Assembly (NCBI GenBank): GCA_014730295.1
Contig: WJIN01000068.1
Coordinates: forward strand, 1 to 22,547
Direction: 5' to 3'
Source of the DNA: Promethearchaeota archaeon
GTDB lineage: Archaea; Asgardarchaeota; Lokiarchaeia; Sigynarchaeales; SOKP01
Length of the DNA: 22,547 bases
Part shown: piece after piece, positions 15,257 through 22,547 of the stretch
Layout of the letters: each line of letters opens with the position of its first letter
Position numbering within the stretch: position 1 is the stretch's first letter
Position numbers and translations under genes: made by a program
Notes under the pieces: generated by a model
Seen by the model: only the letters and a program-made list of their open reading frames with translations
What the model was told of the DNA's origin: nothing
Database searches by the model: none

Positions 15257-15290
15257 TTAAAGAATGAGCTAAACACTCATTTATCTTTAA
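15257..15290 (+). terminator. Imperfect stem-loop with T-rich tail after the cluster
   Basis: TTAAAGAATGAG at 15257-15268 pairs imperfectly with CTCATTTATCTTTAA at 15276-15290 around a 7-base loop and is followed by an AT-rich run. It lies just after the last gene of the cluster. Archaeal terminators need mainly U-runs, so the stem may or may not matter. Confidence 0.35.
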
Positions 15291-15333
15291 TAATTATTTT
15301 ATTATTTAAAATTTGATATAGATATAATTAAGA

Positions 15334-15350
15334 TGCATTTATATGATGCA
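15334..15350 (+). promoter_or_regulatory. TATA-like element inside a small inverted repeat
   Basis: TGCAT-TTATATG-ATGCA is an inverted repeat with a TATA-like centre, 55-71 bases before ATG 15405. It is a plausible promoter or operator for the glycoside hydrolase/methyltransferase pair. An AAGGAG ribosome-binding sequence is found at about 15388-15393. Confidence 0.4.
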
Positions 15351-15404
15351 GAAGTATGAAAGGAGAATATCAATAGAATTCATTATGAAGGAGTATATTT
15401 CCTA

Positions 15405-16739
15405 ATGTCAGAATATATTAAGGATATTGATTTTAGAGCTTCTGCGATCTTGGAAAAGAATATCCAAAAAGGATTCACACAAAATAACCCGAAGGCGAAA
15501 TATTTTTATATATGCCCAAGTATTCCAGAATATCAGCATCAATGGTTATGGGATTCATGTTTTCATATAATAGTTAATAGCCACCTAAATATTGAATATA
15601 CTAAAAGAGAGTTTGAGACCTTATTAAAGCTTCAAGAGGATAATGGATTTTTGCCACATATGTATTATTGGAAGGGAAATATTACTCAGATCGATCAATT
15701 AGTAAGAAAATATTATCAATTTTTATCTAAGAGCTCTATAACACAGACACCTCTCCTCGCAGATGCATTATATTCGATTTATAGAAAAGAAAAGAATACA
15801 GAATATATCCGTAAAAACATCGATGCTGTACGAAATTTCTATGATTTCTTATATACCACAAGAAGAAATCCGGTTGATCCCGTCGCTTTATTAAACATCG
15901 TTCATGTTTGGGAATCTGGAATTGATAATTCACCAATCTATGATGCACCACTGAATATTGACTCTTCAAAGAAAAAACTACAATCTCAATGGATAAAAGC
16001 AATACTAGAACAATTGAATGTTTTGAATAAATGTGATTGGGATATGGAGAAGATTTTTGAAATGAATTTTTTTCTCTTTAAAGACATCCTTTTTAATTGT
16101 ACCTTTATCGAAGGTTATAGACTCCTTGCAGAATTATACAGCCATCTTGAAGAAAATAGAGAAGCTGAAACATGTATTAATAGAGCTGATGAGCTAGAGA
16201 CTATCTTGATACGGGAGTTTTGGGATAAAGAAGAAGGTTTATTTTTTGGGACTTATGGAAACGAAAATAAAACCAATAAAGTCAAAACATCCCTATCGCT
16301 AATTCCTTTAATCTTAACGAATCTACCACAAAATATTGCTGCAACCTTAGTTTTTGATCATTTACTAAATGAGGAGGAATTTTGGTCAGATTTTCCTATC
16401 CCCTCCGTTGCGTTAAACGAGCCAACTTTTTCCGATCAGGAAACGGGATTATTATGGAGGGGCCCTAGCTGGATTAATATTAATTGGTTCATTATCAAGG
16501 GCTTGAAAAAACATGGGTTCGAAAATGTTGCACTCCAATTAGCTCAGCGGACCTTTGAATTGATAGAAAAGTCTGGGTTTTCTGAATATTACCATCCTCA
16601 AACGGGAGAAGCCATGGGAGCGAGGGATTTTAGTTGGTCCACATTAGTAATCGATATTAAAAAACAGCTCTTTGATTTTGATCTAGATTTCATATTTGAT
16701 AAAGAATGGACAAGAATCAAACGATTACCGGGATTTTAA
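15405..16739 (+). CDS. GH63/MGH-type glycoside hydrolase
   Basis: This 444-residue protein fits the (alpha/alpha)6-barrel glycoside hydrolases related to GH63 and bacterial mannosylglycerate hydrolase. Motifs in order are WLWDSCF (residues 47-53), WESGIDNSP (169-177, with Asp174 the likely acid), WRGPSWININW (about 351-361), EYYHPQTGEAMG (about 397-408) and the closing FSWSTLVID. Family members release glucose or hydrolyse mannosylglycerate and glucosylglycerate, which are compatible solutes. The enzyme has no signal peptide, so it is intracellular, and the length is right for the soluble single-domain type. Catalytic residues appear intact. It is 3 bases upstream of a DNA methyltransferase gene, an unexpected partner. 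The exact sugar cannot be read from sequence. Confidence 0.82.
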   Translation: MSEYIKDIDFRASAILEKNIQKGFTQNNPKAKYFYICPSIPEYQHQWLWDSCFHIIVNSHLNIEYTKREFETLLKLQEDNGFLPHMYYWKGNITQIDQLVRKYYQFLSKSSITQTPLLADALYSIYRKEKNTEYIRKNIDAVRNFYDFLYTTRRNPVDPVALLNIVHVWESGIDNSPIYDAPLNIDSSKKKLQSQWIKAILEQLNVLNKCDWDMEKIFEMNFFLFKDILFNCTFIEGYRLLAELYSHLEENREAETCINRADELETILIREFWDKEEGLFFGTYGNENKTNKVKTSLSLIPLILTNLPQNIAATLVFDHLLNEEEFWSDFPIPSVALNEPTFSDQETGLLWRGPSWININWFIIKGLKKHGFENVALQLAQRTFELIEKSGFSEYYHPQTGEAMGARDFSWSTLVIDIKKQLFDFDLDFIFDKEWTRIKRLPGF

Positions 16740-16742
16740 ACG

Positions 16743-18935
16743 ATGTCTGTTGAAGAAACCTTAAGTCCAAACAGAATTGTCGACCTTTTTGGGCAAAATT
16801 CTGCTTTTTATAAAAAATTATCCCAATTCATCTATAAAGTTAAGGAAAATAATAGTAAAGTATTTAATAAGAAATATGGAGAATGGAAAACCATCTTTTC
16901 GCCAATATATAATATTGAATGCAATGAAAAACTATTTCTTAAGCATTCTTATTACTGTACGATATTACTCATTTTTTTAATAGTTCGATTTTCCAAAAAA
17001 AAAGGAGCAGACGTGAAAGAAGCATATAAAACCTATATATCAAGAGATCTAGAAACGCTATCCTCACCGATCCTTCACACATTTAATTGGGTAAATATTG
17101 ATGAAGACACTTTCCATCAGATTTACCGTATCCTTTTCAAAGCTCATATCAATAAGGAAGATTTATTTCATTATTATTATCAAGATATTATACAATCTTC
17201 TACTAGGCATTCTACGGGTGAGTTTTACACACCCTCAAATTTAGTTAAGAAGATGGTAAAGAATAGCTATGAATTTGGGATGAAAATATTGGATCCTGCT
17301 TGTGGGTCGGGTAATTTTATTATGGAAATTATCTCAAGAATAATTAAAACACCTAAATCGGAGGATTTGAAAAACCAAGCAATAGAGAATATATTCGGAT
17401 TTGATATTAATCCATTAGCGATTTATACTCTAAAGATCAATGCGTTGATAATTTTAGACGAGTATATGCCTAATATCAATATAAAAAAATTAAGCCTTAA
17501 TTTCTATTATGTAGATTCATTATTTCCTCAAAAGATTTTTAAAACGCTAAAACTTGATCAGGACCATTTATTGAATTCCTTCGATCTAATTATAGGAAAT
17601 CCTCCTTGGTTAACCTACAAAGATCTTAAAGAGAAAACTTATCAAAAAAAGATTCGAAATTTAGCAGAAAGATTAAACATCAAACCCAAAAGTCAATACA
17701 TTACACATATTGAGCTTGCGGCGATATTTTTTTATGCAATCCCAACAATGTTTTCAAAATCAAACGGAATTATTTTTTTTGTAGCTACAAAATCGTTAAT
17801 TAATGGAGATCATTGTAAAAAATTCAGAGCATTTTGGATATTTAAAAATATTGAGATATGGGATTTTTCTAACAATTCTTGCTTTAATATCGATCATATT
17901 TGTCTTAAAGCCCAATATACCGAAAATGGAACGAAAGATATCCAGAAAAAATATCCTATTTTGGCTAAAATTTTTGATAATAATTTGAATATTACAAAAG
18001 AAACGGAATATTCTTCTTTAAAAATTGAAAAAGAAGGCGCATTAGTAATATTACCTAAGAAGGATATAGATTATTTGTCAAATATACAATATAGTGAATA
18101 CAAAAAAAGATTCTATCAAGGAGCCACTTTAGTTCCGAGGACTCTGGTGTTTTTTGAATTAAATAGTGAAGAAAATACTATATTTTCTATATCTTCCAGT
18201 AAGGACATTCTTTCTCGATCTAAGAAAAAGTGGAGATTCCAATTCAAAGATAAAAAAATAGAAAAGGATTTTCGATTTAAAACGTTTCTAAATAAAGACC
18301 TTGTACCATTCTTCCTAAAACGGTGGAGAGATGTCTTTTTACCTATTGATAAAGAAGAATACAAATTTAAACCAGAATATTTGAAATCAAATCCATATGC
18401 GTATGATTTTTACACAAAAATGAACCATATTTATGAAGAGCGAAAAAAATCTACTAGCGATATAGTAAGTTTATTTTCTAATTTGAATTATTGGAATAAA
18501 TTAACCAAGCAAGCGAACACATCCCCTTATCTTGTAGTGTATAATGCAAGCGGTTCTTATTTAAAATCTGCCGTAGTTGAACAGTTTGAGCAAAAAATTA
18601 TTGTAGATTCTGAGAATTATTATTATTCCACTGATCAAAAAAATGAAGCATATTATCTGATTGCCATATTGAATGCCCCCTTATTGACAAAATATATAAA
18701 ATTAATAAAAAGCTCTCGACATATCCATAAACGGCCTTTTTCTTTTCCAATCCCTCTTTATGATGAAAAGAACAAAGACCATTATAAATTAGCCACAAAG
18801 GGAAAAAAATATACCTCTTATGTCCATGATTTAGTATATAATAATCCAAAAATAACTTCTCAGAAAGTACGGCTTATTCTTAATCAAAATCTCCAAAAAT
18901 TAGATCCTCTGATTAAAAAAGTAGTGTTTGAATAA
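16743..18935 (+). CDS. N6-adenine DNA methyltransferase, Eco57I/type IIG-like, without nuclease
   Basis: This 730-residue protein has GEFYTP (159-164), S-adenosylmethionine motif I DPACGSGNF (184-192), GFDINPLAI (motif II area) and catalytic motif IV NPPW (286-289). Together these mark a class gamma N6-adenine methyltransferase of the type IIG/Eco57I branch. The N-terminal 155 residues are helical with LFLKHSYYCTILLI. I see no PD-(D/E)xK nuclease signature there or elsewhere. The C-terminal half (about 380-730) should be the target-recognition region. No restriction enzyme gene lies nearby, so it looks like an orphan or solitary methyltransferase. It starts 3 bases after the glycoside hydrolase stop and is probably translated from the same message. 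Recognition sequence is not predictable here. Confidence 0.88.
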   Translation: MSVEETLSPNRIVDLFGQNSAFYKKLSQFIYKVKENNSKVFNKKYGEWKTIFSPIYNIECNEKLFLKHSYYCTILLIFLIVRFSKKKGADVKEAYKTYISRDLETLSSPILHTFNWVNIDEDTFHQIYRILFKAHINKEDLFHYYYQDIIQSSTRHSTGEFYTPSNLVKKMVKNSYEFGMKILDPACGSGNFIMEIISRIIKTPKSEDLKNQAIENIFGFDINPLAIYTLKINALIILDEYMPNINIKKLSLNFYYVDSLFPQKIFKTLKLDQDHLLNSFDLIIGNPPWLTYKDLKEKTYQKKIRNLAERLNIKPKSQYITHIELAAIFFYAIPTMFSKSNGIIFFVATKSLINGDHCKKFRAFWIFKNIEIWDFSNNSCFNIDHICLKAQYTENGTKDIQKKYPILAKIFDNNLNITKETEYSSLKIEKEGALVILPKKDIDYLSNIQYSEYKKRFYQGATLVPRTLVFFELNSEENTIFSISSSKDILSRSKKKWRFQFKDKKIEKDFRFKTFLNKDLVPFFLKRWRDVFLPIDKEEYKFKPEYLKSNPYAYDFYTKMNHIYEERKKSTSDIVSLFSNLNYWNKLTKQANTSPYLVVYNASGSYLKSAVVEQFEQKIIVDSENYYYSTDQKNEAYYLIAILNAPLLTKYIKLIKSSRHIHKRPFSFPIPLYDEKNKDHYKLATKGKKYTSYVHDLVYNNPKITSQKVRLILNQNLQKLDPLIKKVVFE

Positions 18936-18970
18936 GATAAAAAAAGAATTAATCAATTTAATCAAAAGAG

Positions 18971-18980
18971 TTTTTATATG
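18971..18980 (+). promoter_or_regulatory. TATA box for the FAU-1 gene
   Basis: TTTTTATATG lies about 28-37 bases before ATG 19008, giving an almost leaderless transcript. It indicates that the FAU-1 gene is transcribed separately from the methyltransferase, which ends 72 bases before it. Confidence 0.55.
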
Positions 18981-19007
18981 TCTCTTTCCTATAAAGAATG
19001 AATTCTT

Positions 19008-20525
19008 ATGTCTGATATTGGTGTATTTATCAGAGGTATATATAGCACCGCATTGACTAAGATATTTTTAGATTTTAATTATCAGATCATCTTTCCTAGT
19101 AAAGATATTCAAAAACGTTTTAATCTCCCTTTTCAAAATGATCTCCTCTCCAAAGATATCACAATAAAAGATAGAAATGACAAACAAGGGATTTCTCTCA
19201 AGATAAAAAAGCAACTTTATAATGAATTAGCAGAAAATGAATTTAAAACCTTTCCTCTAACTATCGACAAGGAGCCTTTTATAGTGCGAACGAATTCTAA
19301 TTTTAATGTCAACGATATTTATCGGGGAGAAGTAATCAAATCGAGTGAACAAAAAAATTATAGTCTTATCAAATTGGCAAGCAGGGGTAAATACCACAAA
19401 TCCAAGTTTTCTACAAATGTGGGCTATATTGATTCTTTTCTAGATGTGGGGACAAAAAAGATTTTTCAAGTTAGAAAAGAAGATTATGGTTCTTATGCTG
19501 CGGAATTAGAGAAAGGTTATACTTTACCAGGGGATCTTCTTGTTCTTCTCCCAGATGCGAATAAGGTTTTCATTAGCAAAAAAATAAATGATCCAAAAGA
19601 AAGAAAAAGACTAACTGAAATCGGGAATGAGCTCTTGGATGAAAAGAATTTTGGAATAATATGTCGTACTGTTGCTAAGTTTGCAAATAATAAGGAAATT
19701 GAACGAGATTTCAATAATCTGGAGAATACTCATAGACAAATTCTCGAACTGATTTCGAAAATGCCGGATTTTATTGGAAAGATTTTTTCTCAATCAAAAT
19801 CAATCAATTTCCTCTTTTCATTCCCATTCAAGAAGAAGTTAGATGAGATAAGGAAGGAAGTAATAAATACGATTTCTCATCATCATACAATCAAATCATT
19901 ATCGGGGAGAAAAGATACAATAAAACCATATAATATTAATGGGACAGATCTCTTAGATTATACTGAAGATATGATTGAGGATATACGAAAATCAGAACGG
20001 AAAAGGATTGAAGCATTTTATTTAGAGAAATATTTCGAGCGGATTCAAAATGGAAAATGGATGAATATAGATCATCGAAAATTAACCGGGGAAAATATTC
20101 ATTTGCGAGGCGGAAGAATTGAATCCTTTATAAAAAAGACAGATTCTCCACTCGAAGTAAAATTACGTAGAGAGTTTAAATCTGGAGGGACGTATGATGG
20201 TTTGGATCTCCCTATTGAAACGGGTGATTATGCTTTAAGTATATATAGGGAAGGGCAATGGTATTATATAAATGAGTATTATTCTGATGAAGGAAAACTG
20301 AAAGGAAAATATATCAACATTAATACACCTTTAGAAATCTCAAACCGAATCATAAACTATATTGATCTTGAGGTGGATATTGTAGAAAATGAAAGAGGTG
20401 AAAGAAAAATCATCGATTTGGATGATTTTGAACAGTTATTTGAATCAGAGTTTATTTCTAAACGGTTGTATGAAATAATTAAAACTCTTTTAAGTCAGCT
20501 GCAAACAAATAATCATTCATCTTAA
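19008..20525 (+). CDS. fau-1: FAU-1 family ribonuclease/RNA-binding protein
   Basis: This 505-residue protein matches the archaeal AU-1/FAU-1 family, which has an N-terminal RNase E/G-like RNA-binding part and a C-terminal DUF402 domain. The family binds AU-rich RNA and has been implicated in 5S rRNA maturation. Visible signs are VGYIDSFLDVGTKKIFQV and EKGYTLPGDLLVLLP in the S1-like and adjacent segments (about residues 140-185), and near the end SGGTYDGLDLPIETGDYALS then GQWYYINEYYSDEGKLKG and the DLEVDIV block (about 390-465), which is DUF402. It is cytoplasmic and slightly longer than the Pyrococcus protein. It is an ordinary archaeal RNA-processing gene with its own promoter. Confidence 0.88.
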   Translation: MSDIGVFIRGIYSTALTKIFLDFNYQIIFPSKDIQKRFNLPFQNDLLSKDITIKDRNDKQGISLKIKKQLYNELAENEFKTFPLTIDKEPFIVRTNSNFNVNDIYRGEVIKSSEQKNYSLIKLASRGKYHKSKFSTNVGYIDSFLDVGTKKIFQVRKEDYGSYAAELEKGYTLPGDLLVLLPDANKVFISKKINDPKERKRLTEIGNELLDEKNFGIICRTVAKFANNKEIERDFNNLENTHRQILELISKMPDFIGKIFSQSKSINFLFSFPFKKKLDEIRKEVINTISHHHTIKSLSGRKDTIKPYNINGTDLLDYTEDMIEDIRKSERKRIEAFYLEKYFERIQNGKWMNIDHRKLTGENIHLRGGRIESFIKKTDSPLEVKLRREFKSGGTYDGLDLPIETGDYALSIYREGQWYYINEYYSDEGKLKGKYININTPLEISNRIINYIDLEVDIVENERGERKIIDLDDFEQLFESEFISKRLYEIIKTLLSQLQTNNHSS

Positions 20526-20648
20526 AATAAATCGCGATATGAGAAGAACAATAGTTTTATTAACCATCAGAATATAATATGGTAATATTAGAGATCATTT
20601 AATTAAATAATTGTTTATTCAAGAGAAAAAAATGGAGAAGAGTACATA

Positions 20649-21380
20649 ATGAGTTTAACACCTGTTGTGCAAATAAACGCGATAATTATGTTGATTGCGG
20701 TCGTTTTTGTTATACTGCTCGCCTCACACACTTTAATTCGAGCGTACCAAACAAAAGAAAAAACATTATACTTAGTATTTATCACTCTTTCTCTTTCCAT
20801 AACCCCTTGGCTGCCAGGAGTAATTGATTATATTGGATGGTTAATAACTAGTACATTCGTGCTTAATGATACGGGTTATATTTTAATCGGATCTTCATTA
20901 TATCCCATTGCCTTTCTGAGTTGGTTATATATTTATCTCGATCTAGTTTATCAAAAAAGAAAAAACCTCATCATTATTCTCGCGGGTATTTTTATATTAA
21001 TAACAGATATTCTTATTATATATACACTACTCTTACCAGCTGGAACTCCCGTTAAAGAATTGTTACCAGTAGTAAATCAAAATCAATTAGATCATTATTA
21101 TCAAGGATTTATCCTTATTGTTGCAATAGTTATTAGCATAGCCGTTATGATTACAGGTATTCATCTTGGAAAAAGAGCCTTAGAAGCAGAACAAAAAGAT
21201 ATTAAATGGCGTGGACGATTCCTAATAATTGGATTTTCTCTCTATGTATTTGCTATTGTCGATAGTGTTATTACAAACCAATACATTCTCATCCCTGTTA
21301 GGATTTCTATTATGTTTATATTCCTCTTCCTATATCTGGGATTAGCCTTACCAAAATGGATGCGAAAAAGATTAGAATAA
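20649..21380 (+). CDS. Seven-helix membrane protein, function unknown
   Basis: This 243-residue protein is almost all membrane. Hydrophobic segments lie at about residues 6-27, 38-55, 58-75 (weaker), 80-102, 109-131, 150-172, 186-206 and 212-234, so seven or eight helices are likely. The connecting loops are short, with basic residues (QKRKN, KWMRKRLE) that suggest the C-terminus faces the cytoplasm. I do not recognise a family motif; no His-rich, ATP-binding or channel signature is visible. Related uncharacterised membrane proteins with seven helices are common in Asgard archaea. A GGAG-like ribosome site lies about 16 bases before ATG 20649. It converges with the LutB-like gene. Topology is well supported; role is unknown. 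Confidence 0.75.
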   Translation: MSLTPVVQINAIIMLIAVVFVILLASHTLIRAYQTKEKTLYLVFITLSLSITPWLPGVIDYIGWLITSTFVLNDTGYILIGSSLYPIAFLSWLYIYLDLVYQKRKNLIIILAGIFILITDILIIYTLLLPAGTPVKELLPVVNQNQLDHYYQGFILIVAIVISIAVMITGIHLGKRALEAEQKDIKWRGRFLIIGFSLYVFAIVDSVITNQYILIPVRISIMFIFLFLYLGLALPKWMRKRLE

Positions 21381-21444
21381 TCGGAAATAAATAGTTTAAA
21401 TATTATGGGAAAAATTAGTGTATTTTTTTTAAAGCAAATTTAGA

Positions 21445-22191
21445 TTATTTAAAAGGATTTTTTTCTTTTATTATTTTTTCTTGATATTTCTTCAGAGTAG
21501 GAGGACATAAACCTTCTTTACACGCTTCCTTTTTTAAATCCTTAATTATTTGAGCTAGATCCACACCCGCTGGACACCAGTTGGTACAATTTTCACATCC
21601 AGTACAAAAAAACAGTCCATCTTTTACAGTTGCTTCTATTCCGTTATGGATGTAATCTCTGACGATCATTGGTCCACCGATCCCATATTTTGAAGCATAG
21701 AGATTGCCAAAAGCGCGAAAAGCGGTACATAGATATATACAACTTTTACATGAAATGCATTTAAGAAAGTCCTTATAGAGCAAGTTTTCCTCTTTCGCTT
21801 TCACTCTCCAGTCATCAACTAAAATAACCACCACTTCTTTCGCCCCATACATCCCTTGTACTTGTTTCCCTTGGATATCAGAAGTATTAGAAGGGCCTGA
21901 AATAAGTGATATATACCTAAAAGACACGTTATTTATCCTTTCTTGTATTTTAGTTATGATTAAGGCATCTATTACCGTAGGAACGATTTTGGTTATTCCG
22001 CATACAACTATGTGTTTATCCACTGCTCTTGTCAAGAGACTTATGTTTCCTTCGTTTTCTCCCAAAAAAATCGTACCATCATCGACTGAGATTGCATTGG
22101 CAGAAGTTAAAGAGACTTTCACATCGTTAAGTAGCTGAGGTCTAAAATTTTCCCTGTAATAATTTACTATAGCTTGTGCATTGGGTTCCAA
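21445..22191 (-). CDS. lutB: LutB-like LUD-domain iron-sulfur protein, N-terminally truncated
   Basis: LutB belongs to the LutABC lactate-oxidation complex or related electron-transfer modules. The coded 248 residues match its second half: the end of the LUD domain (SLTSANAISVDDGTIFLG, GITKIVPT) and two cysteine clusters for [4Fe-4S] centres, CISCKSCIYLC near residues 141-151 and CTGCENCTNWCP near 197-208. Compared with the Bacillus protein about 180 N-terminal residues are absent. The start given here is TTG at 22191, the only start-type codon in reach, but the same frame stays open upstream to 22284 and still looks like LutB (EEIVQKIKKKHNVELEPNA). So the true N-terminus lies beyond a break near 22260-22290, where the repeats are. 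This is a broken gene or an assembly junction, not a complete short LutB. No LutA or LutC is present in the window. Confidence 0.72.
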   Translation of the reverse strand: MEPNAQAIVNYYRENFRPQLLNDVKVSLTSANAISVDDGTIFLGENEGNISLLTRAVDKHIVVCGITKIVPTVIDALIITKIQERINNVSFRYISLISGPSNTSDIQGKQVQGMYGAKEVVVILVDDWRVKAKEENLLYKDFLKCISCKSCIYLCTAFRAFGNLYASKYGIGGPMIVRDYIHNGIEATVKDGLFFCTGCENCTNWCPAGVDLAQIIKDLKKEACKEGLCPPTLKKYQEKIIKEKNPFK

Positions 22192-22216
22192 CTCTACATT
22201 GTGTTTCTTTTTTATC

Positions 22217-22302
22217 TTTTGAACTATTTCTTCCTCTCTGATTTCTTCCTCTCTGAATATTTCAAAAGAAATAGTTCTTTTGAACTATTTCTTCCTCTCT
22301 GA
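22217..22302. repeat. Direct and inverted repeat cluster upstream of the truncated lutB-like gene
   Basis: A 25-base unit beginning TTTTGAACTATTTCTTCCTC occurs at 22217-22241 and again at 22278-22302. Part of it, TTTCTTCCTCTCTGA, occurs once more at about 22242-22256. A perfect inverted repeat with 12-base arms (AAGAAATAGTTC / GAACTATTTCTT) and a TTTT loop lies at 22266-22293. The cluster coincides with the point where the lutB-like frame ends. Confidence 0.85.
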
Positions 22303-22547
22303 GTCATTTAGACACGATAAAACGAGATTGGATCAAGTTATTGAATCAGAACGCAAATGCGATCGTATCAAAGAAAAATATATTCACGTTTTATTTCAAG
22401 ATAAACATGGAGGCTACTGGAATTCAATTTGGTATCATTCCAATTAAATCAGCAGATCCAAAAATTAATCTAAAAGGAAAATCTTTATCGGCTTTTTTGG
22501 TTTATAATGAGGTTAAAGAAATGAGTTTTAGTCTTTGATGAGAGGTT
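22303..22547. other. Right-edge stretch without a confident gene
   Basis: No gene is assigned here. A plus-strand frame from about 22280 to 22447 reads RHDKTRLDQVIESERKCDRI and ends at TAA; a second frame, open at 22341-22538 only from a TTG codon, overlaps it. The two together could be a frameshifted fragment of a gene, but I recognise neither. Being next to the repeat cluster, this may be sequence joined to the lutB-like gene by rearrangement or assembly. Confidence 0.35.

Noticed and set aside
15334..15350. TGCAT/ATGCA repeat as a mobile-element end or attachment site
   Set aside because: Arms are only 5 bases with a TATA-like centre and no integrase or transposase is near; a promoter or operator is simpler.
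15736..16002. An 88-codon minus-strand open frame inside the glycoside hydrolase gene
   Set aside because: Overlaps the WESGIDNSP region of a clear GH63-like gene; composition is not protein-like.
16743..18935. Methyltransferase as part of a BREX or type I restriction defence island
   Set aside because: No PglZ, BrxL, HsdR, HsdS or other defence gene lies in the window; neighbours are a glycoside hydrolase and FAU-1.
22341..22538. A 65-codon plus-strand open frame at the right edge
   Set aside because: It needs a TTG start, has no visible ribosome site, overlaps another weak frame and matches nothing I recognise; it is described only as edge sequence.

Overview
The window is AT-rich, gene-dense DNA and almost certainly comes from an archaeon of the Asgard group (Promethearchaeota, for example Lokiarchaeia-like). 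The evidence is a set of eukaryote-like proteins in one stretch: an actin-family protein, a gelsolin-like protein and a roadblock/LC7 protein. They sit beside archaeal markers (FAU-1 ribonuclease, AbrB-type regulator, TATA boxes about 25-35 bases from start codons). I cannot fix the lineage below Asgard. I saw no rRNA, tRNA, CRISPR array or insertion sequence.

Bases 1-5320 are mostly metabolic. On the minus strand there is a partial zinc-ribbon protein running off the left edge, then a DUF169 gene followed by an RNase Z-like metallo-hydrolase as a probable two-gene operon. A fused NAD(P)H-hydrate epimerase/dehydratase (nnr) diverges on the plus strand. It converges with a gapN-type non-phosphorylating glyceraldehyde-3-phosphate dehydrogenase on the minus strand.

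Bases 5671-15246 are the most interesting part: eight co-directional genes. In order they are gelsolin-like protein, roadblock/LC7 protein, a large protein with three beta-barrel-like repeats, a proline-rich linker and a von Willebrand A domain, an AbrB-ACT regulator, a K/E-rich coiled-coil protein, a divergent actin-related protein, an alpha-solenoid protein with a CHAT (caspase-like) domain that has lost both catalytic residues, and a small coiled-coil protein with a fold resembling phospholipase D but no HKD motif. The actin-like and CHAT-like genes are separated by 2 bases. The set looks like a cytoskeletal or membrane-associated scaffold made largely from enzyme folds whose active sites have changed. 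The proline-rich linker could dock profilin. This is inference from neighbourhood and motifs.

Bases 15405-22547 hold a GH63/MGH-type glycoside hydrolase coupled (3-base gap) to an N6-adenine DNA methyltransferase with no visible nuclease, then a FAU-1 ribonuclease with its own TATA box, a seven-helix membrane protein, and on the minus strand a LutB-like LUD/iron-sulfur protein. That last gene lacks its N-terminal part. Its reading frame runs upstream into a cluster of direct and inverted repeats and stops there, so the right edge is either a real rearrangement or an assembly junction.
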